Part shown: positions 23,920 through 36,382 of the stretch, piece by piece
Numbering within the stretch: the stretch's first letter is position 1
How the letters are laid out: each line of letters begins with the position of its first letter
From: Angiostrongylus vasorum
Lineage: Eukaryota; Nematoda; Chromadorea; Rhabditida; Metastrongylidae
Direction: 5' to 3'
Assembly (NCBI GenBank): GCA_018806985.1
Contig: JADANN010000155.1
Span: forward strand, 1 to 64,000
DNA length: 64,000 bases
Position numbers and translations under genes: made by a program
The notes under the pieces: model-generated
What the model was told of the DNA's origin: nothing
Databases searched by the model: none
The model's input: only the letters and a program-made list of their open reading frames with translations

Positions 23920-24310
23920 TTTCGACGGCCCGTCCTCACTGGGTGTGCGGGGCCCCCAGGGCCCCAGCATATTCGCCATTTTTCGGAGTTTTGCTGGTTT
24001 AGCCATTGTTTCCCTGGAGTGCCGAAAGTCTGCCCCCAGGTCGTCACCACCATAAGCAGTAGGTGCCCTTGTGGATAAGAGGGAGATTTGCCACCATGCG
24101 ACCAGTTTGATACTAGTTTGATACTAGAACGGTGGTGGATCCTGGTATTGGTGCACTCTTAGCTGGGCTTCCTGATGGAAACGCCGGACTCCTTTCCAGC
24201 TTGGTAGACCGTGCCATGGGGATGAATTCGCCCGCTGTAGATTGCGGCCCGACATCCAGGTGCACCTCCCAGCCACGATAAGGCGGTAAACCGGTGGGAG
24301 GGATCCCTTT
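23920..24310 (-). mobile_element. Repeat family D, copy 2
   Basis: Full-length minus-strand copy. It ends near 24305 with the GGGAGGGATCCCTT side and carries the CAAGTAT...GACGGGC 3' block at 23920-23945. Confidence 0.85.
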
Positions 24311-24451
24311 GTAGAAAACACAAATGGAAAAGTGTATTGGGAACTTTTTATTCACTCTCATTAATGCAAGATAGAGCCTGGAACTATTTTATGTATACAT
24401 TATTACCATCTTGGTAGTGAGTTAATAAATACTGGTACAATTAACAAGTCG

Positions 24452-27400
24452 TCAGGAAACTTCAACATGTAAACAAAGTATAAAGCTGCAATGTCCAGTA
24501 ATCTCTATACTTTAGAGGGCTTTATTTTAATCCTCTTTCCGTTTCTCTGATTTTCTTATTTTTTGTTGAATAGTCTTGTAGATCTTCTCTTACCTAAAGA
24601 TGATGCTGCTGATCCAGTAGCCCATTACAACATCGACTGAATAGTGAATTCGAGAGATTACAACACAAAACATTGCAATAATACACGAGGATATTGCAAC
24701 CAACCTTAAATTATAGAATTGTGGTGACATCGAGTATTAAAATACTTCTTTGTACTCAAATAAATGTTTAGTTCTAATCGGAATGAAAAGCCATCAGAAA
24801 CTGTTCTCTTGAGTTTCGATGTTCTACGTGAAAGAATAAAAAACGTTAGATCCACCAACTTCAATGGCCACAGTGAATGCGGTGTGTAGTAGTTTAAAAA
24901 AGAAACAACTAGTTGAAATAGCTGTCGTATGGCCTGAGAACAACATATCACCGCAGTGCAATTTGTTACCAGTCATTTGAACTTGAAGTCCAAACTGAAA
25001 ACAGAGTTTTTTCGATCGACAGGAAGCTGTGGAACATACTGTCTGTAACAGAGTGGAAGAAAAAAACAATACAATAAAACCATTTTAAATCGTTAAAATA
25101 ATGGAAAATTGACTGTACTACCAACGATAACATTCACCCTCGGTTTCAAATAGTACGAGCTGCTTTCATTTGAAGGGATTTGAAATCTTATCAGAAAATT
25201 ACTCCAGATTTTTTTTTCAAACTCCACTTTTTTCCTTACTTTACTCGTTGCACTGATTGGATCGACCTCAGTTGCAAGTGCTCTAAGTTTTTTTTTCCTT
25301 TTTTTTGAATCTATTTTTCGAGTTATTCTGCAAAGTAGTCTAAACTCACCGTGGCCAATATGCTTAAGAATTTCGAAGCCACACTAGCAAGGTCAGGGTT
25401 AGGGTCAGGGTTGGGTGGAACGCATATACTAAAAATCGGATTATAGGAAAAAAAAAGATACGAAGATCTTTTTTGTGAATCGACTTTCTTATTAACTGAC
25501 TCATTTTTCAAAATCATGAAATCCTGATGGAATATGGGTGAGACATATGCTGATCGCTCGCATAATGTAGAGCACAGATCCGATGTAGAAAAAGTCGCCG
25601 GGTGATTATCCACCTAAATCCAGAAATCTTCCTATTATACGTCCTCTGTATTACAAATAAAATCGATTCGTTACAGAATAGTGCTAAAGCTTGAACTTCG
25701 GAGGGTTGGAAATTGAACGAGAAAAAAAACACAAGGAGCACAAAAGGTACGCATCTAAAAGGCAGAAGCAAATGAACACAGAAGCAGTTTTCCATTTGGT
25801 TTGTGTTAAGTATGTTGTTATGGAGCAGATAGAATAGTGGTATTGATGTCGGTCATCATGAGCATGGTACTAGTTCGATTCCGCTCCGAGCCAACCAGTG
25901 CTCTCATCTCTCCGAGGGTCAGGAAATTGGTATCTGACTTGTCTGGGAAAAAAACACTCTACAATCCAACAAGGAACGCTTCAGCCCGGCTATCTCAAGA
26001 CTCCAGCGAGAACCGACTCGACAACCGTTCTACGACATTCAGGATGAGATACAAATCATCAAGCAATAGCCGAAACCACACGTAAAAAGTTAGAAGATCT
26101 TCGTGGATAGTGGACGCGAAGGGGACAATCGAATATGAGAAATTCTAGGATTCGCACGGCAGACGTGAAGACGGACCAGATAAAATAAAGTAGAACAAAA
26201 AAAGCATGTCATTATGAAATGTGTAAAGTAGGTTGTATTACTGTAAGTTATTGCTTTCTTATTTGTTGCATTCACTGGGTTTTCGGTTTCTGATATGACC
26301 AGTGTATACATGGCACAAATATGCTAATGTATCTGCAAAGCAGGTTCTGCTAATCACCGAGTAGCTTTACTCATCCTTATAGAGAATCAGAAATGCGTAG
26401 TTAGCTCTTCGCGCTTTGAGGAACTACAACAGCATTTTTTAAGTGGTGCCCTCTTACCGTTTCTGGAAGAAATGTGTCAAAAAGTTGTACGCTGGATTTT
26501 GACCCAACATAAATAGGTTTACTTATCCCCGTGCTTACCGGATCGTCGGAATGTTTTCCACTTCATCAACCTGGGCGACCGCAGTACATAGGTGCTTGGT
26601 ATCCAGAAAACCCTCTGTCCAAGATAAGATAATTGTTGAAAGGCTGCCTATGCGAATAATATTTATCCACTGCAGATAAACTCAATAGACTACTGTGCAA
26701 GCATAATCACGGCCAATATGCGTAGTCAACGACCTGTTTCCGGAAGCATGCGCAATCTCGACAAACAAAATGTATTCGAAAAGAAATTATATCGGGAATG
26801 TATGATTATCTTCCATTCGCTCGTACTTCAAGACCCATACAGTTTCTGAACGCCATGACTACAGCTGGTGAAATTTGGATCCTCATCCCTATAGTCGTCC
26901 AACTTCTTTGCGGAGAAGATCTAACAACGTTTACCGAAGCACGACACCAGCTCCCAAAAACTTGTGTTTTACGTTTCCAGAAGTAGAAGTGACCAACTGA
27001 TAACATAATTACATGTTTTCCCACGCTTATCAATGTGAGTAGTTGTTTGATGCGAGAAGAAATAGTCGCCAAGAACTGTCAGGTCTTTGTGTTGTTCGCG
27101 AATACCGTAAGATATATATATATATGTATATATATATGTATATATACATGGGAGACACCGCGCTGACCACCAGGAAGAAGAGTTCCTGAATTAGTCTGGC
27201 AGATTATTATCCATTCTTTTTTCTTTGCAAACCGTGCACTTTCTATATCTCCTCCTACGACTTCCAAATAAATCTTGTAAGAAAAAAAGTTCCATCGATT
27301 TTATAACTTTGGAACTGCAATCATCGTTAGGTTAAAAATGATAAAGGGTTAGGGAAACAGATCTGAGAAAGTCATCAGTGCTGATGTCGACCAGATCATA

Positions 27401-30400
27401 GTTAAAGATATAGCTGTTAATAGAATTATGGATGAAAAAAAAACAACTTCGTTGGCTTAGGATTTGCTGCTCACCTATATTTATGAAATACACTACATAC
27501 GAGTAACAATACGGCAACAGCAGCTGACGCGAACAGATCAGCTAAATGTCTAGGAGTGTCGTATTGCTCAATAAGGGAGTGCGCCAAGTCCGGAAGTGGT
27601 ATCCTGGAATGATTATGCCATTTTTTTAACTATTATTTATCGCCTATTCCTTTTTCACAACAGCGTATTTATCATGTGAAATACAACAAGGGTGGCGACA
27701 AATGAGCAAAACTCGGGACCTAAGATTTAGGTTTGATTGGATCCAATGTCGATTTATGCCCACCAAGTCCTTTCTGTTAACAGGTGATTACTGATAACAT
27801 CGTAAAAGCAAGAAAAAAAACTGGCTACAAGCGACAGAGGGATAGCACGCGGGCCTACGGAATGGGTAATCGCAGGCGTACGAAGCCCTTCTGATGATCC
27901 CTACTTTTATTCGTATATCAGGCTGTCCTTGTGATTATGACACTGTATAGTGAAAAAAAATTCACTTGACGAGAAATTGCACGCTACCGTTGCACATTGA
28001 AATATGCAGAGCTGAAAGCGTTGAAGAGCACCGCCCAGCTTGCTTCCATCCATTTAGATTAAAACATAAAGCATCGTTGCACGGTGAGTGTACCACTTTA
28101 CTTCAGGAGCGAAACCGTTTCCCATTTACTTATACTTAAATGTTCCGTCTTCACGAGTTTTGTGGACCCCAACACACTTGCCGTTCGTTTCTTTACCTAG
28201 CAACCGTCCTCCGTGGTGGTGGTTTTGTTCAAGCACGGTGGAGCGTGCGAGTCCGATACCGTGATCTGTGAAATAACTGCAGCTGTGGGAACAGCTGATT
28301 AACATTTTTTACGAAAACTTCCGCCCAACGTGTAGGTGGCCGTCCTAGGAAACGTTTGCATTCTTGTGGAAACCACTCTACTGTTCTTTTCGTCAATTTG
28401 TCGTCTGTTCTTCTCATAATGTGGTCGGCCTATGTATGTTTCGCTATCAATGTATATTCTCCTATATCTCGAAGATGTGACAGATTTCGAGGATCAGAGC
28501 TTCGCCTTCCGGCCAGATATTGAAAGTGCCGGTTATATTTCACAAGACATCGTTCAAGCGCTCTCTGAGTAGTGCGAAGCATTCTTGTCGTAGTTGAAGT
28601 ATCAACCCACGTCTTTGTGGCACAAAAGAGCGCTGAGGACCTCAAAATCGAGAAGATGAGCACGGATTTTCGGGTTCTTCATTTGGTTGATGGCTTCTTT
28701 TGTGAGGTCCAAATGTTGCCCATGATGCTCTCTTTCCTCCGTCTAGTTCCTCATTCATGTCGTTTTCACTGTTCATTTCTTGCCCAAGGTATACGTGCGA
28801 GGCGGTCTCTGCAATCAGAGAGCCATTCAGTTCATTTTTTTTCGCCTTCGCACCACGGCTATCACATGAATTAGGTGTTTTTCCGATTTATGCGTAGTTC
28901 GATCTTTTTTTTCTGCGTCGTTGAGCCCGTTAATCGTCGTCGTTGCTTCGCTTGTACTTTTTGAGAAGATGACGATTTTATCGGCTAAACGAAGGTTTCA
29001 TAGGAATATTCCATCAATAAGCATACCGTTCTCATCCCAATCGGAGTGACTTCTTATCAGCTGCAGTGCGACACCAAACAGCTTTGGTGATATCGTTTCG
29101 CCTGTCGAACCCCTTTTCCTATGGAAATGCTAAGAGGTCGATGGAAAAGCTGTATTTTCGTAGTGCAGTTCCGATAACAGTCGCACAGAGTTCTTATGTT
29201 GGACGGGTCCACTCCTTTGTCGACGAGCGCTGATAGGATTGCATTCGTTTCGACATTGTCAAACGCTTTTTCATAGTCGACAGAAGCCTGACTACGAGTA
29301 AGTGGTATTCCCGACAAAATTCGATGACCCTAGGAGTAGTTTCGACGTAGTCCATGCGGCAAAATCCTTGTCGAAATCCCTGCTTGCTCGACAGGTTCCG
29401 CCTCATCGAACGTCCTTGATACGCGCGCGAAGATAATGTTCGTGAAGAGCTTGTAGAGTACATTCAACAAGCATATCGGACGATAGTTACGAAAATCTTC
29501 GATCACCTTTCTTTGGCAGGATAACCGTGCAAGGCGTCCTTCACTAGTCTGGGATTTTTTTTCTTTTGAAGGTAGGCGGTCATATAGTATGCAAGAAGTA
29601 CATGTAAGTTGTGGTTTCCTCTATAGAAGTCAGGAGCAATATTATTGGGTCATGCAGCTGTGCCTCTTTTCATGCTTTCTATAACAAGTCGAGCTTCCGA
29701 CGAAAGAATTCCAGGTGCTTTTTTACCAGCAGGGATATTAGGGTCTGGGGGAGGGCATTGTAGAACGGAAAAGGTTGCTGTAGAACGTTTCCGTTATTAA
29801 TTCCATATAATGGCGGGAACTTTTGACGATCCCATCTTCGTTCACCAGAGCTGACAGCGGAACATTATAATCACACAAGTCCCGACGGCATTTTTTTCAG
29901 ACTGCTTCTTTTTTTCTGCTGCTTCAAGTAGTTTCTTGTGTCTGTACCCAATGTAGGTCTTCCTGCAAAGCTCTTCTGTAGCTGGCATTTATTACTAGCC
30001 ATGTTAAACGTGTTGCAGTAGGATCAAGTTTCAGTTTCCTGCTCTTTTTCGAGCAACCCCTTAGTAGTGACGGAGATGCGATCCGATCTTCTTGCTTGAG
30101 GAACTGAGGCGAATTCGGCGCAGCTTTTCAGTCCTTTGAAAAGCAGCTCGTAGTCTTCGGTCGAGTCTTCTTTAATATGCCAGTCACGTTTGGATAGGAC
30201 TTCGTTCAGATTGTTCTCGTCGTATACAGCTAGACTTATCCCTCGTGGTCGATGAAGGGAGTTCTTTCCCAGCTTGCGGCTGAATCAAATCTTCGCCCGA
30301 AGAAGGTGGTGATCGGAAACAGTACAAAATGACGAGACTACCGATGTGTCAAGTAGGCACCATCTTCTGTTTGTCAGAATATGGTCGATCTCCGCAAGAG

Positions 30401-32597
30401 TCATGCCGTTGGGAGACTCCCATGTCCAGCGGCGGCTTTCTTTCTTCTGGAAAGACGAGTTCCCATGGAAGAGACGTGCTGCTGACAGGAGTCCTGCGAG
30501 ACGGTTCCCGTTCTCATTTCTTTCCTCTAATCCAAAACTCCCGATCCTGTATTCGCTCTCGTTGGCATTTCCTATTCTGGCTTTGAAGTCTCCGGCAACA
30601 AATTGACGATATTCTTTATCATTGCGACTTCCTCTAACTGATAGTAAAATAGAATGCATCTAATTCGCACTCATCAGCTGCCTCGGTCGATGAGTAGCAG
30701 TTGATGGTTGTGGTCTTCTTATGACGCGTCAGTTGAAGACGTAGGACGGCCATGCGGGGGGCAGGGGATCTCGTGTGAGTCGGCGAGATGGACAATGAGT
30801 GGGTGGACGACAAAGCCTACGCCGCCGACATTTCGTCACGGGATCTTTTCTCCACGGATGACAACGGTCCCGTGGTCTTCTTGAATTTTGTTTCTTGCAG
30901 GATGATCACACGAAATTAAATTCGATCTGTGGCTACAAGAACGGCGTGAAGATCGCCGTCTGTGGAGAGTGTTCTGACATTATACGTGCGTAGTAAGAAA
31001 CAATCTCGATCGAGTGTCGTGCACGTGTTTGTCAGATCCGGTTCCAATGACGTCCTGCACAACCCGAGATTTTGCGGCCTCTCACCGGTCGTCTCACCGC
31101 CTGACGTCATAGACGGGAGCACCCAGTGTGCGAGGTACTGAGGCTCACCTATTGCTGGTTGTGCAACTTAGTCTTCCCTGGAGTCCTGACTTAACTTTGC
31201 AAGGGCGTACCCGGGTCTTCACGGCGATGTAGATCCGATGGTGGTGTATCCGGCGACGAATCCTTCGCTCGGTCTTCCTACTAGTTGATTCGAAGACAAT
31301 GTTAAAACTTTAGATGAAAGGATAAGGAATAAAGCTCTCTGCGTTGATCAATACTTGAGGGATGCGCCGTGCACTCGACTTCATTAGGCATCGTTGGAGG
31401 TGATTGAATGCATATGTGGCCTTTACAATGACTCGCAATAGCCTACGATGTATCGAACCAGTGCTGCTATCCTACCAGACAAGTGCGGTACCAATTTGCC
31501 GACCACGGAGGGATGGAAGGCTTGGTGAGCCAAGGGAGAGGCGGTCGATCACATGTGCATGTCGCAGGGCGTCTCCGAAACTTTAGGTACTGTGATTAAA
31601 CCAGTCGTCGTATAAAACCACCACAAAACAAACCCAGCGTCACCAAAGTACTCGAAAAGGCAGAAACAGTGCCAGATTTTCTAAGAACAGGACCCATGTT
31701 ACATGTTACAGTTGCATGCTTACTACAGTCTTCTTCGTAACCGTATGCAGTGGAAAATTCCGTTTACAAAAAAATTCCTCCTCATCGGCCATTCTAACGC
31801 TGCGTGTGTTGTAGCGCAGTGGTTAGGGAGGTACCATGCAGCACATATGGGGTCGATCCGCACCCCAGGCTCACCAAGCCTTCCATCCATTCGGGTTCGG
31901 CAAACTGGTACTAGGCTTGTCTGGGAGGATAATGGCACTGATTCGACACATCAGCAGGCCACCGCGAACCAGATATGTATTCAATCACCAATAACGATGT
32001 TTAATGAAGTGGAACGTATGGTGCATCCTCATAGGGATCGACTAACGTCAAGAGCCTCACCCTTCATCTTTTTATCAGCCTTCCTTACAAATTGACGTTC
32101 ATTCGGAAGTATTTGATGTGAAGATGTGTTTGCGCTCACACATGAAACTTTGTTTTTAAATGGAGATTTTGTACTTAATGGTTGAAAAGTTAGCGAGATT
32201 TTAGAAATTTTTTCGGAATAGCTCAGTGCAGAGCCATATAAAGATTACTAAAAAAATATTTCAAGAGGTCTTACCTGCTTATAATATCCGATATAACAGC
32301 AAGCACAAAGTGATTAATGAACATAACAGTGAGAAAACAAATGATCGTTAACAACGTTTTCAACCGCTCCGGCCGATACTCCCAGTTCTCGTGAGCTCGA
32401 AGAGGAATACAAACAGTTGATGTTTCTTCTGTAATTATTCATCGCCTACATCACATAACAACATCGACCCCAAAGAAAATATCTGAATAAGTTGGTCACA
32501 GCAAGGACAAATGAGTACCTTTACAGGTGCAATACCGTTCGATAACTACTTTCGATGGACAGTCACATGAAACTGGCGTTGCTATGAAAGATTTCAT
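24452..32597 (-). CDS. Sphingomyelin-synthase family protein
   Basis: Multi-pass membrane enzyme moving phosphocholine (or phosphoethanolamine) from phospholipid to ceramide. Minus-strand exons: 32519-32597 (ATG), 32275-32395, 27475-27603, about 26835-26920 (weak), 26539-26614 (or to 26647), 26458-26491, 24845-24994, 24594-24704 and perhaps 24452-24485 (TGA). Phases agree except around the weak exon. Family motifs occur in order: YRPERLKTLL then hydrophobic LTVMFINHFVLAVISD; PLPD in exon 3; CGDMLFSGHT with the catalytic His; YYTPHSLWPLK; ISRIHYSVDVVMGYW with the catalytic His and Asp. Directly after SGHTTA one extra base shifts the frame, and the family pattern resumes in the next frame. Either the gene is newly broken or the base is an assembly error. 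The 4.7-kb intron 2 holds an RTE-2 copy and three SINEs. Confidence 0.78.
25388..25412 (+). repeat. GGGTTAGGGTCAGGGTTGGG tract
   Basis: Short GT-rich run inside an intron of the sphingomyelin-synthase gene. It is too short and irregular to be telomeric, and nematode telomeres use TTAGGC. Confidence 0.5.
25815..26192 (+). mobile_element. SINE family B, copy 2
   Basis: Matches 11620-11955 throughout; B-box-like AGTTCGATTCCGC, body CGGCTATCTCAAGACTCCAG, tail AGATAAAATAAAG. It lies in an intron of the sphingomyelin-synthase gene. Confidence 0.8.
27113..27152. repeat. (AT)n microsatellite
   Basis: ATAT runs interrupted by G; intronic. Confidence 0.9.
27700..27960 (+). mobile_element. SINE-like family C, copy 1
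   Basis: Shares an ordered set of blocks with 41490-41720 and 61740-61985: CAGGTGATTNCTGATA, then a tRNA-like middle, then TATATCAGG-type sequence. Here the tRNA-like box is degraded. Intronic. Confidence 0.55.
28130..31140 (-). mobile_element. RTE-2 LINE, nearly full length, degenerate
   Basis: A second RTE-clade family, minus strand. The endonuclease start is at 30916-31122 (LLRTYNVRTLSTDGDLH). The rest of the domain is at 30285-30659 (FVAGDFKARIGN, RRWTWESPNG, EIDHILTNRRW and an intact SDH in VSDHHLLRAK). RT follows at 29057-29463 (DYEKAFDNVE, GKGVRQA) and the C-terminus at 28229-28663 (CATKTWVDTSTTTRM, GRPPTRWAEVF). The 3' end runs past the stop to about 28130 (AACTCGTGAAGACGG...AAGTATAAGTAA). 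Frames are broken throughout. It lies within intron 2 of the sphingomyelin-synthase gene. Confidence 0.88.
31318..31583 (-). mobile_element. SINE family A copy
   Basis: 5'-truncated copy with CTTTATCC-like tail at 31318. AAACTTTAG flanks both ends (31307-31315 and near 31580), a target-site duplication. Confidence 0.85.
31803..32073 (+). mobile_element. SINE family A copy
   Basis: Diverged full-length copy: TGTAGCGCAGTGGTTAGGG, GGGTCGATCCGC, body to CTTCATCTTTTTAT. Confidence 0.85.
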
Positions 32598-32599
32598 GT

Positions 32600-33340
32600 G
32601 GAACGGTTCGGCCTTAATCATTCGAAAGTAAGACATGAAAACGAATCAACACTTTTTTTTAATGTATTAGTAGCACTATTGTGGAGAAACCATTTCGTGC
32701 TTAGTATCTATTTGATTCTGGTCGTTCAAGAGGAGAGAATTCATGAATGGTGGCTGTGTCCGAGATTTCAAAATCTTCAGAGGTTGGATTTGAAAATCCG
32801 GATAGTAAACATTGCCTACAGATCGGAATATGCCGATATATTTTTCAGGATGGAATAAAAAACTCGACAAACTTCCTGAATAGAAATTTGCAGGCAATCC
32901 CCTATAGATATATGGAAGTTAGAAAGTCTAAGAATGCTGAGCTGGATTTTTGTGAATCATAGCAACATTTGGTTACCAGTCACGGTTACGAGTTACGTGT
33001 TTACGAGTTGCAATCCAACAGTGGAAGACACCACTGTTATGGAATTATTTCTTTGTTAACAAGAGAACAATCGACCTAACTAAACCATATGGTTAAAGAT
33101 CAAACCGGATTTGATCGTAGCAAAGAGTGAAACTTTTCCAAAGACCACTTCAATAGCGAAAAACATGCGTTTCCATGGGCTGACCTGAGAAGCCATCGAA
33201 GACTCCTGAATATATGCTCTTTGGTGCTTTTATTGACTAACTGATTAATCCTTATAGGCGTGCATAAAAAACAATAACAACAGTTAACTTTTTAGGGATG
33301 CTGCAGTATCAGATTCAATATATCTAAATATCTTTTAACA
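32600..33340. other. Upstream of sphingomyelin-synthase gene; no repeat recognised
   Basis: AT-rich sequence 5' of the ATG at 32597, presumably containing the promoter. Overlapping open frames at 32598-32962 lack splice support. Confidence 0.35.
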
Positions 33341-33346
33341 GTTCCC

Positions 33347-33992
33347 AAGATCGACTTTCTAGTAATCTCGGCATTGGATTATAAATGTTCCGTTCTCTTC
33401 CTCAGCAATCACGAGGTTGTTATTTAGCACACCTTTACTTCCTTACAAGAAGAACACATACAACACATCGGTAGTTGCCGTTTCGGCAGCATCGCCTTCT
33501 TCAGAGCCTGGATGGCTACAGTGATGTATAACTTACTAGGTCAAACGCTTCAACAGCATAAACAGAAAGATGAAAACCTGAAAGACAAATAGACGAGCTG
33601 CAGCTTCTCCAAAAACCTACCGTCTGCCTTCCACCCGGGAAGAACAGCCGCATAGAGATCGACTTTCTATTAACCATGGTCTTGGGAACTGTTGAAAGAT
33701 GTACCAGCATGTGACTCTAAGCGGCTGTTCTTCCTGGGTGGAAGGCAGTTAGAAAAACGGTGGGTTTTTCGAGAAGCTGCAGATCGTGTATTTATCGTTC
33801 AGGTTTTCGTCTTTCTGTTTATGCTGTTGAAGCGTTTGACCTAGTAAATTACATATCATATACCCTTCCAGGCTCTGAAGAAGAAGATACTGCCGAAACG
33901 TCAGCTATTATTGTGTTGTATGTGTTCTTCTTGTAAAGAAGTAAAGGGGTGCTGAATAACAACCTCGTGATTGCTGAGGAAGAGAACGAAAT
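33347..33992. mobile_element. PLE-type foldback with about 300-bp arms
   Basis: Left arm 33347-33665 and right arm 33700-33992 are reverse complements. Shared blocks include GAGGTTGTTATTTAGCACACC, AACACATACAACACA, CTTCAACAGCATAAACAGAAAG and ACCCGGGAAGAACAGCC. Each carries the hammerhead-like core (minus 33477-33507, plus 33875-33904). No coding centre; a different subfamily from the 48.4-50.1 kb element. Confidence 0.75.
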
Positions 33993-34450
33993 ATCTATAT
34001 ATGTTTTCACGAACCACCCTGGTTGAGCTGATGCGAGGTTGGTGTAAGTTGTCGTTTTTGTTGCTGTTGGTGTTGCTGTTGTTCGGTGGCTGATGTTTCG
34101 GTGATTTTGCCTTTCTCAGAGCCGTGCAGATGCGAGTGGGACCTCGCATCAGCTCAGCAGTGGCAGTCCGTAGGGAATATATATATATAGACATATTGAC
34201 TGTTTATATCGAGGTTTATAGGAAGCAGGCCTTTCAAATTATCAAGAGATGTATCATCAAAACATTTCCGATTTCTAAGAGCCTTATTCGCAAAAGCACG
34301 GCCCTCAGAAAGGCGAAATCACCGAAGCGTCAGCTATCAAACAACAGCAATAACAAAAACAACAGCAACAACAACAGCAGCAACTACGAGAACTTATGGC
34401 AACTTCGTATCAGCTCAACAAGGGCAGTTCATAAAAACAGATACAGATAT
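33993..34450. mobile_element. Second foldback, abutting the first
   Basis: Arms: GAACCACCCTGGTTGAGCTG ... GTTGTTGCTG linker ... core at minus 34089-34121, and the inverted version at 34290-34450 with core at plus 34304-34337. The CAA/GTT-rich linker is shared with 21190-21310 and 41745-41875. Confidence 0.7.
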
Positions 34451-34897
34451 GTCGACTACTTATGCCTAGATTTAGAGATAGCCGGCATTTTGAGTGCCAC
34501 ACTCCTCTGAAAGTCCAGTATTCGAGCATGCACACTGAACAGAAACTGAAGACGTTTTATACTAGCTTAACAATCTTTGTAACTATTTATGCTCTAGAAG
34601 CATGAACGACAGGTTGCCAGCTATTTATAAAGAAAGGACTGTTAAAGGTCGTACCGGTAGAGTTCCATCCGGATATATCTTATCGAAAATAACCTGAAAG
34701 AAGTGAGAGCTGATCGTGGAGTGCAAGAGATGAAATAGAACACATTATTCAAAGAAGGATGCTGAGATATGAGCAAACTCGAAGCTTCAGCTGACCCGCG
34801 ATTACTCTTTTCTGTCGACTCAAGTGTTATCCACTGTACCAACCGAGGCCTGTTATCTCTAAATGTTAGCTAACGTTCTATTCTATGACGCATCCGA

Positions 34898-35122
34898 TAT
34901 GGATAAAAAAGGACGGGACATTTGGCTTTGACCCAATCCCCTGAAGGATCTGCTATACAATCAACTTCATCAAGCAACGATAGATGATTGAATGCAGTTC
35001 TGGAATATTCAATGACTTGAGACGCTGGAGGTGTGCTAGGCTTGGAAAGCTCTGGTCGCGTGGTGGAACTAAAGAGTACATCTGTATTGCAAAGCACCTC
35101 TAACCATTGGGCTGCGCTCGCC
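34898..35122 (-). mobile_element. SINE family A copy, diverged
   Basis: Recognisable by GCAGCCCAATGGTTAGAGG at its 5' side (minus strand) and CGATAGATGATTGAATGCA near the 3' end. Confidence 0.7.
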
Positions 35123-35544
35123 CACATCCATATGAATATTGTTCGTCTAGTGATAGCGTATTAGTTATTTTCGACGAGAATGAGAAATGTTAAGAATTGC
35201 AGCAAAGACGGGATTTCATGCAAAATTCGGCATTAGTGAAATTGCTCCTGAACGTGTTGGAGCACTTATTTTCAAAAACTGAGAAAAGCGACCTTTCCTA
35301 TCCTTGACTTGGTCATATTTTTTATTTTTATTACATGATTCGACATCACATCCATCAACTATGTGCTTCCCAGCTTTTTTTTCCATTTAATTCGTTTCTT
35401 CGCATCCACCATTAACTAAAATCATCGGACTTTTTTTTTACGTGTGTCCTCGATTGCTAAATGAGGATTTTTCTCCTCGTGGAGACTATCCTTGAGTGCT
35501 GGTCGTGTCGACTCTCCATGGAGTGCTGAGTTCTGTGCTAGGGC

Positions 35545-35640
35545 ATTCCACTGTGGATTAGAGCGAGTGATCATATCCCAGACAAGTGTGGTGCGCAACC
35601 CCGGTGACCATAGAGATGAGAAACTTGGTGGGCCCAGCTA
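35545..35640 (-). mobile_element. SINE family A remnant
   Basis: Short piece with CCCAGACAAGTGTGGTGCG and CTTGGTGGGCCC in SINE A order. Both ends are missing. Confidence 0.45.
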
Positions 35641-35649
35641 GAGTTCACT

Positions 35650-36380
35650 ACCACGGCGCTATTCCATTCCTTTATTTGCTCTGTTAAGGCTCAAAAAATA
35701 TTTCAAAATCATGAACGGAAAAAATTTTCAGGGCGGGTTGATAGTGTGATTTTTTATACTACCAAATGCCGTTTAAGGTCACAATGTTTCGATCCCTGTT
35801 GGTACAGGTGTTTGTGAAGGAAGGAAAGATACGGTACGTAGTTACTTTATGGTTAAAAGAACACTTGAACCCTTAACAAGAATCCAGATACATCATGAGC
35901 TTTGGTCACAGCAAAACCAGGGTAAAGGGCGAGTCACATCAACAGATTATGCTCGGTCATGAGGATGTCAAATATCGTCTTCAGTCCTTTTCTAATTAAA
36001 GCATTGTGTAAGAAAGCGGTTGATGTCAGTTTTTCGTCCAATCCTCGTAGTTCGTTGAAGAAAGCACTTTAAAAAATTTATTGAACAGACAAAAAAATGT
36101 TCATTTCGCAGTGAAAAAAACTACCGTCAGTCCAATTTATTAGAACCTCTTCCATGTGAGTTGTGAAGGAAACGACTGCCTACGACGATGATTCGAGTAT
36201 GCTTTAGTTCAACCTTCCCGATAACCCAGAAAACCAAACTGCTCAATGAGTAGTGATGTGTTATGCCTAGAAGGCACTTGTACACGGACACAGTGAGCTC
36301 TAAGTAAAATTACACATGGAAAAAAATACCAAAAGAACTGCTCTTCTAAGATGCAAGACCAATACGCTCACCTAAAACTA
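35650..36380. other. No gene or repeat recognised
   Basis: AT-rich sequence downstream of the gene ending at 36383. Confidence 0.35.
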
Positions 36381-36382
36381 CC

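Noticed and set aside
25388..25412. Telomere-like GGGTTAGGG
   Set aside because: Too short, irregular and not the nematode TTAGGC unit.
26798..26986. Plus-strand frame reading MYDYLPFARTSRPI
   Set aside because: It lies opposite a candidate exon of the minus-strand sphingomyelin-synthase gene; it was considered but has no phased partner.
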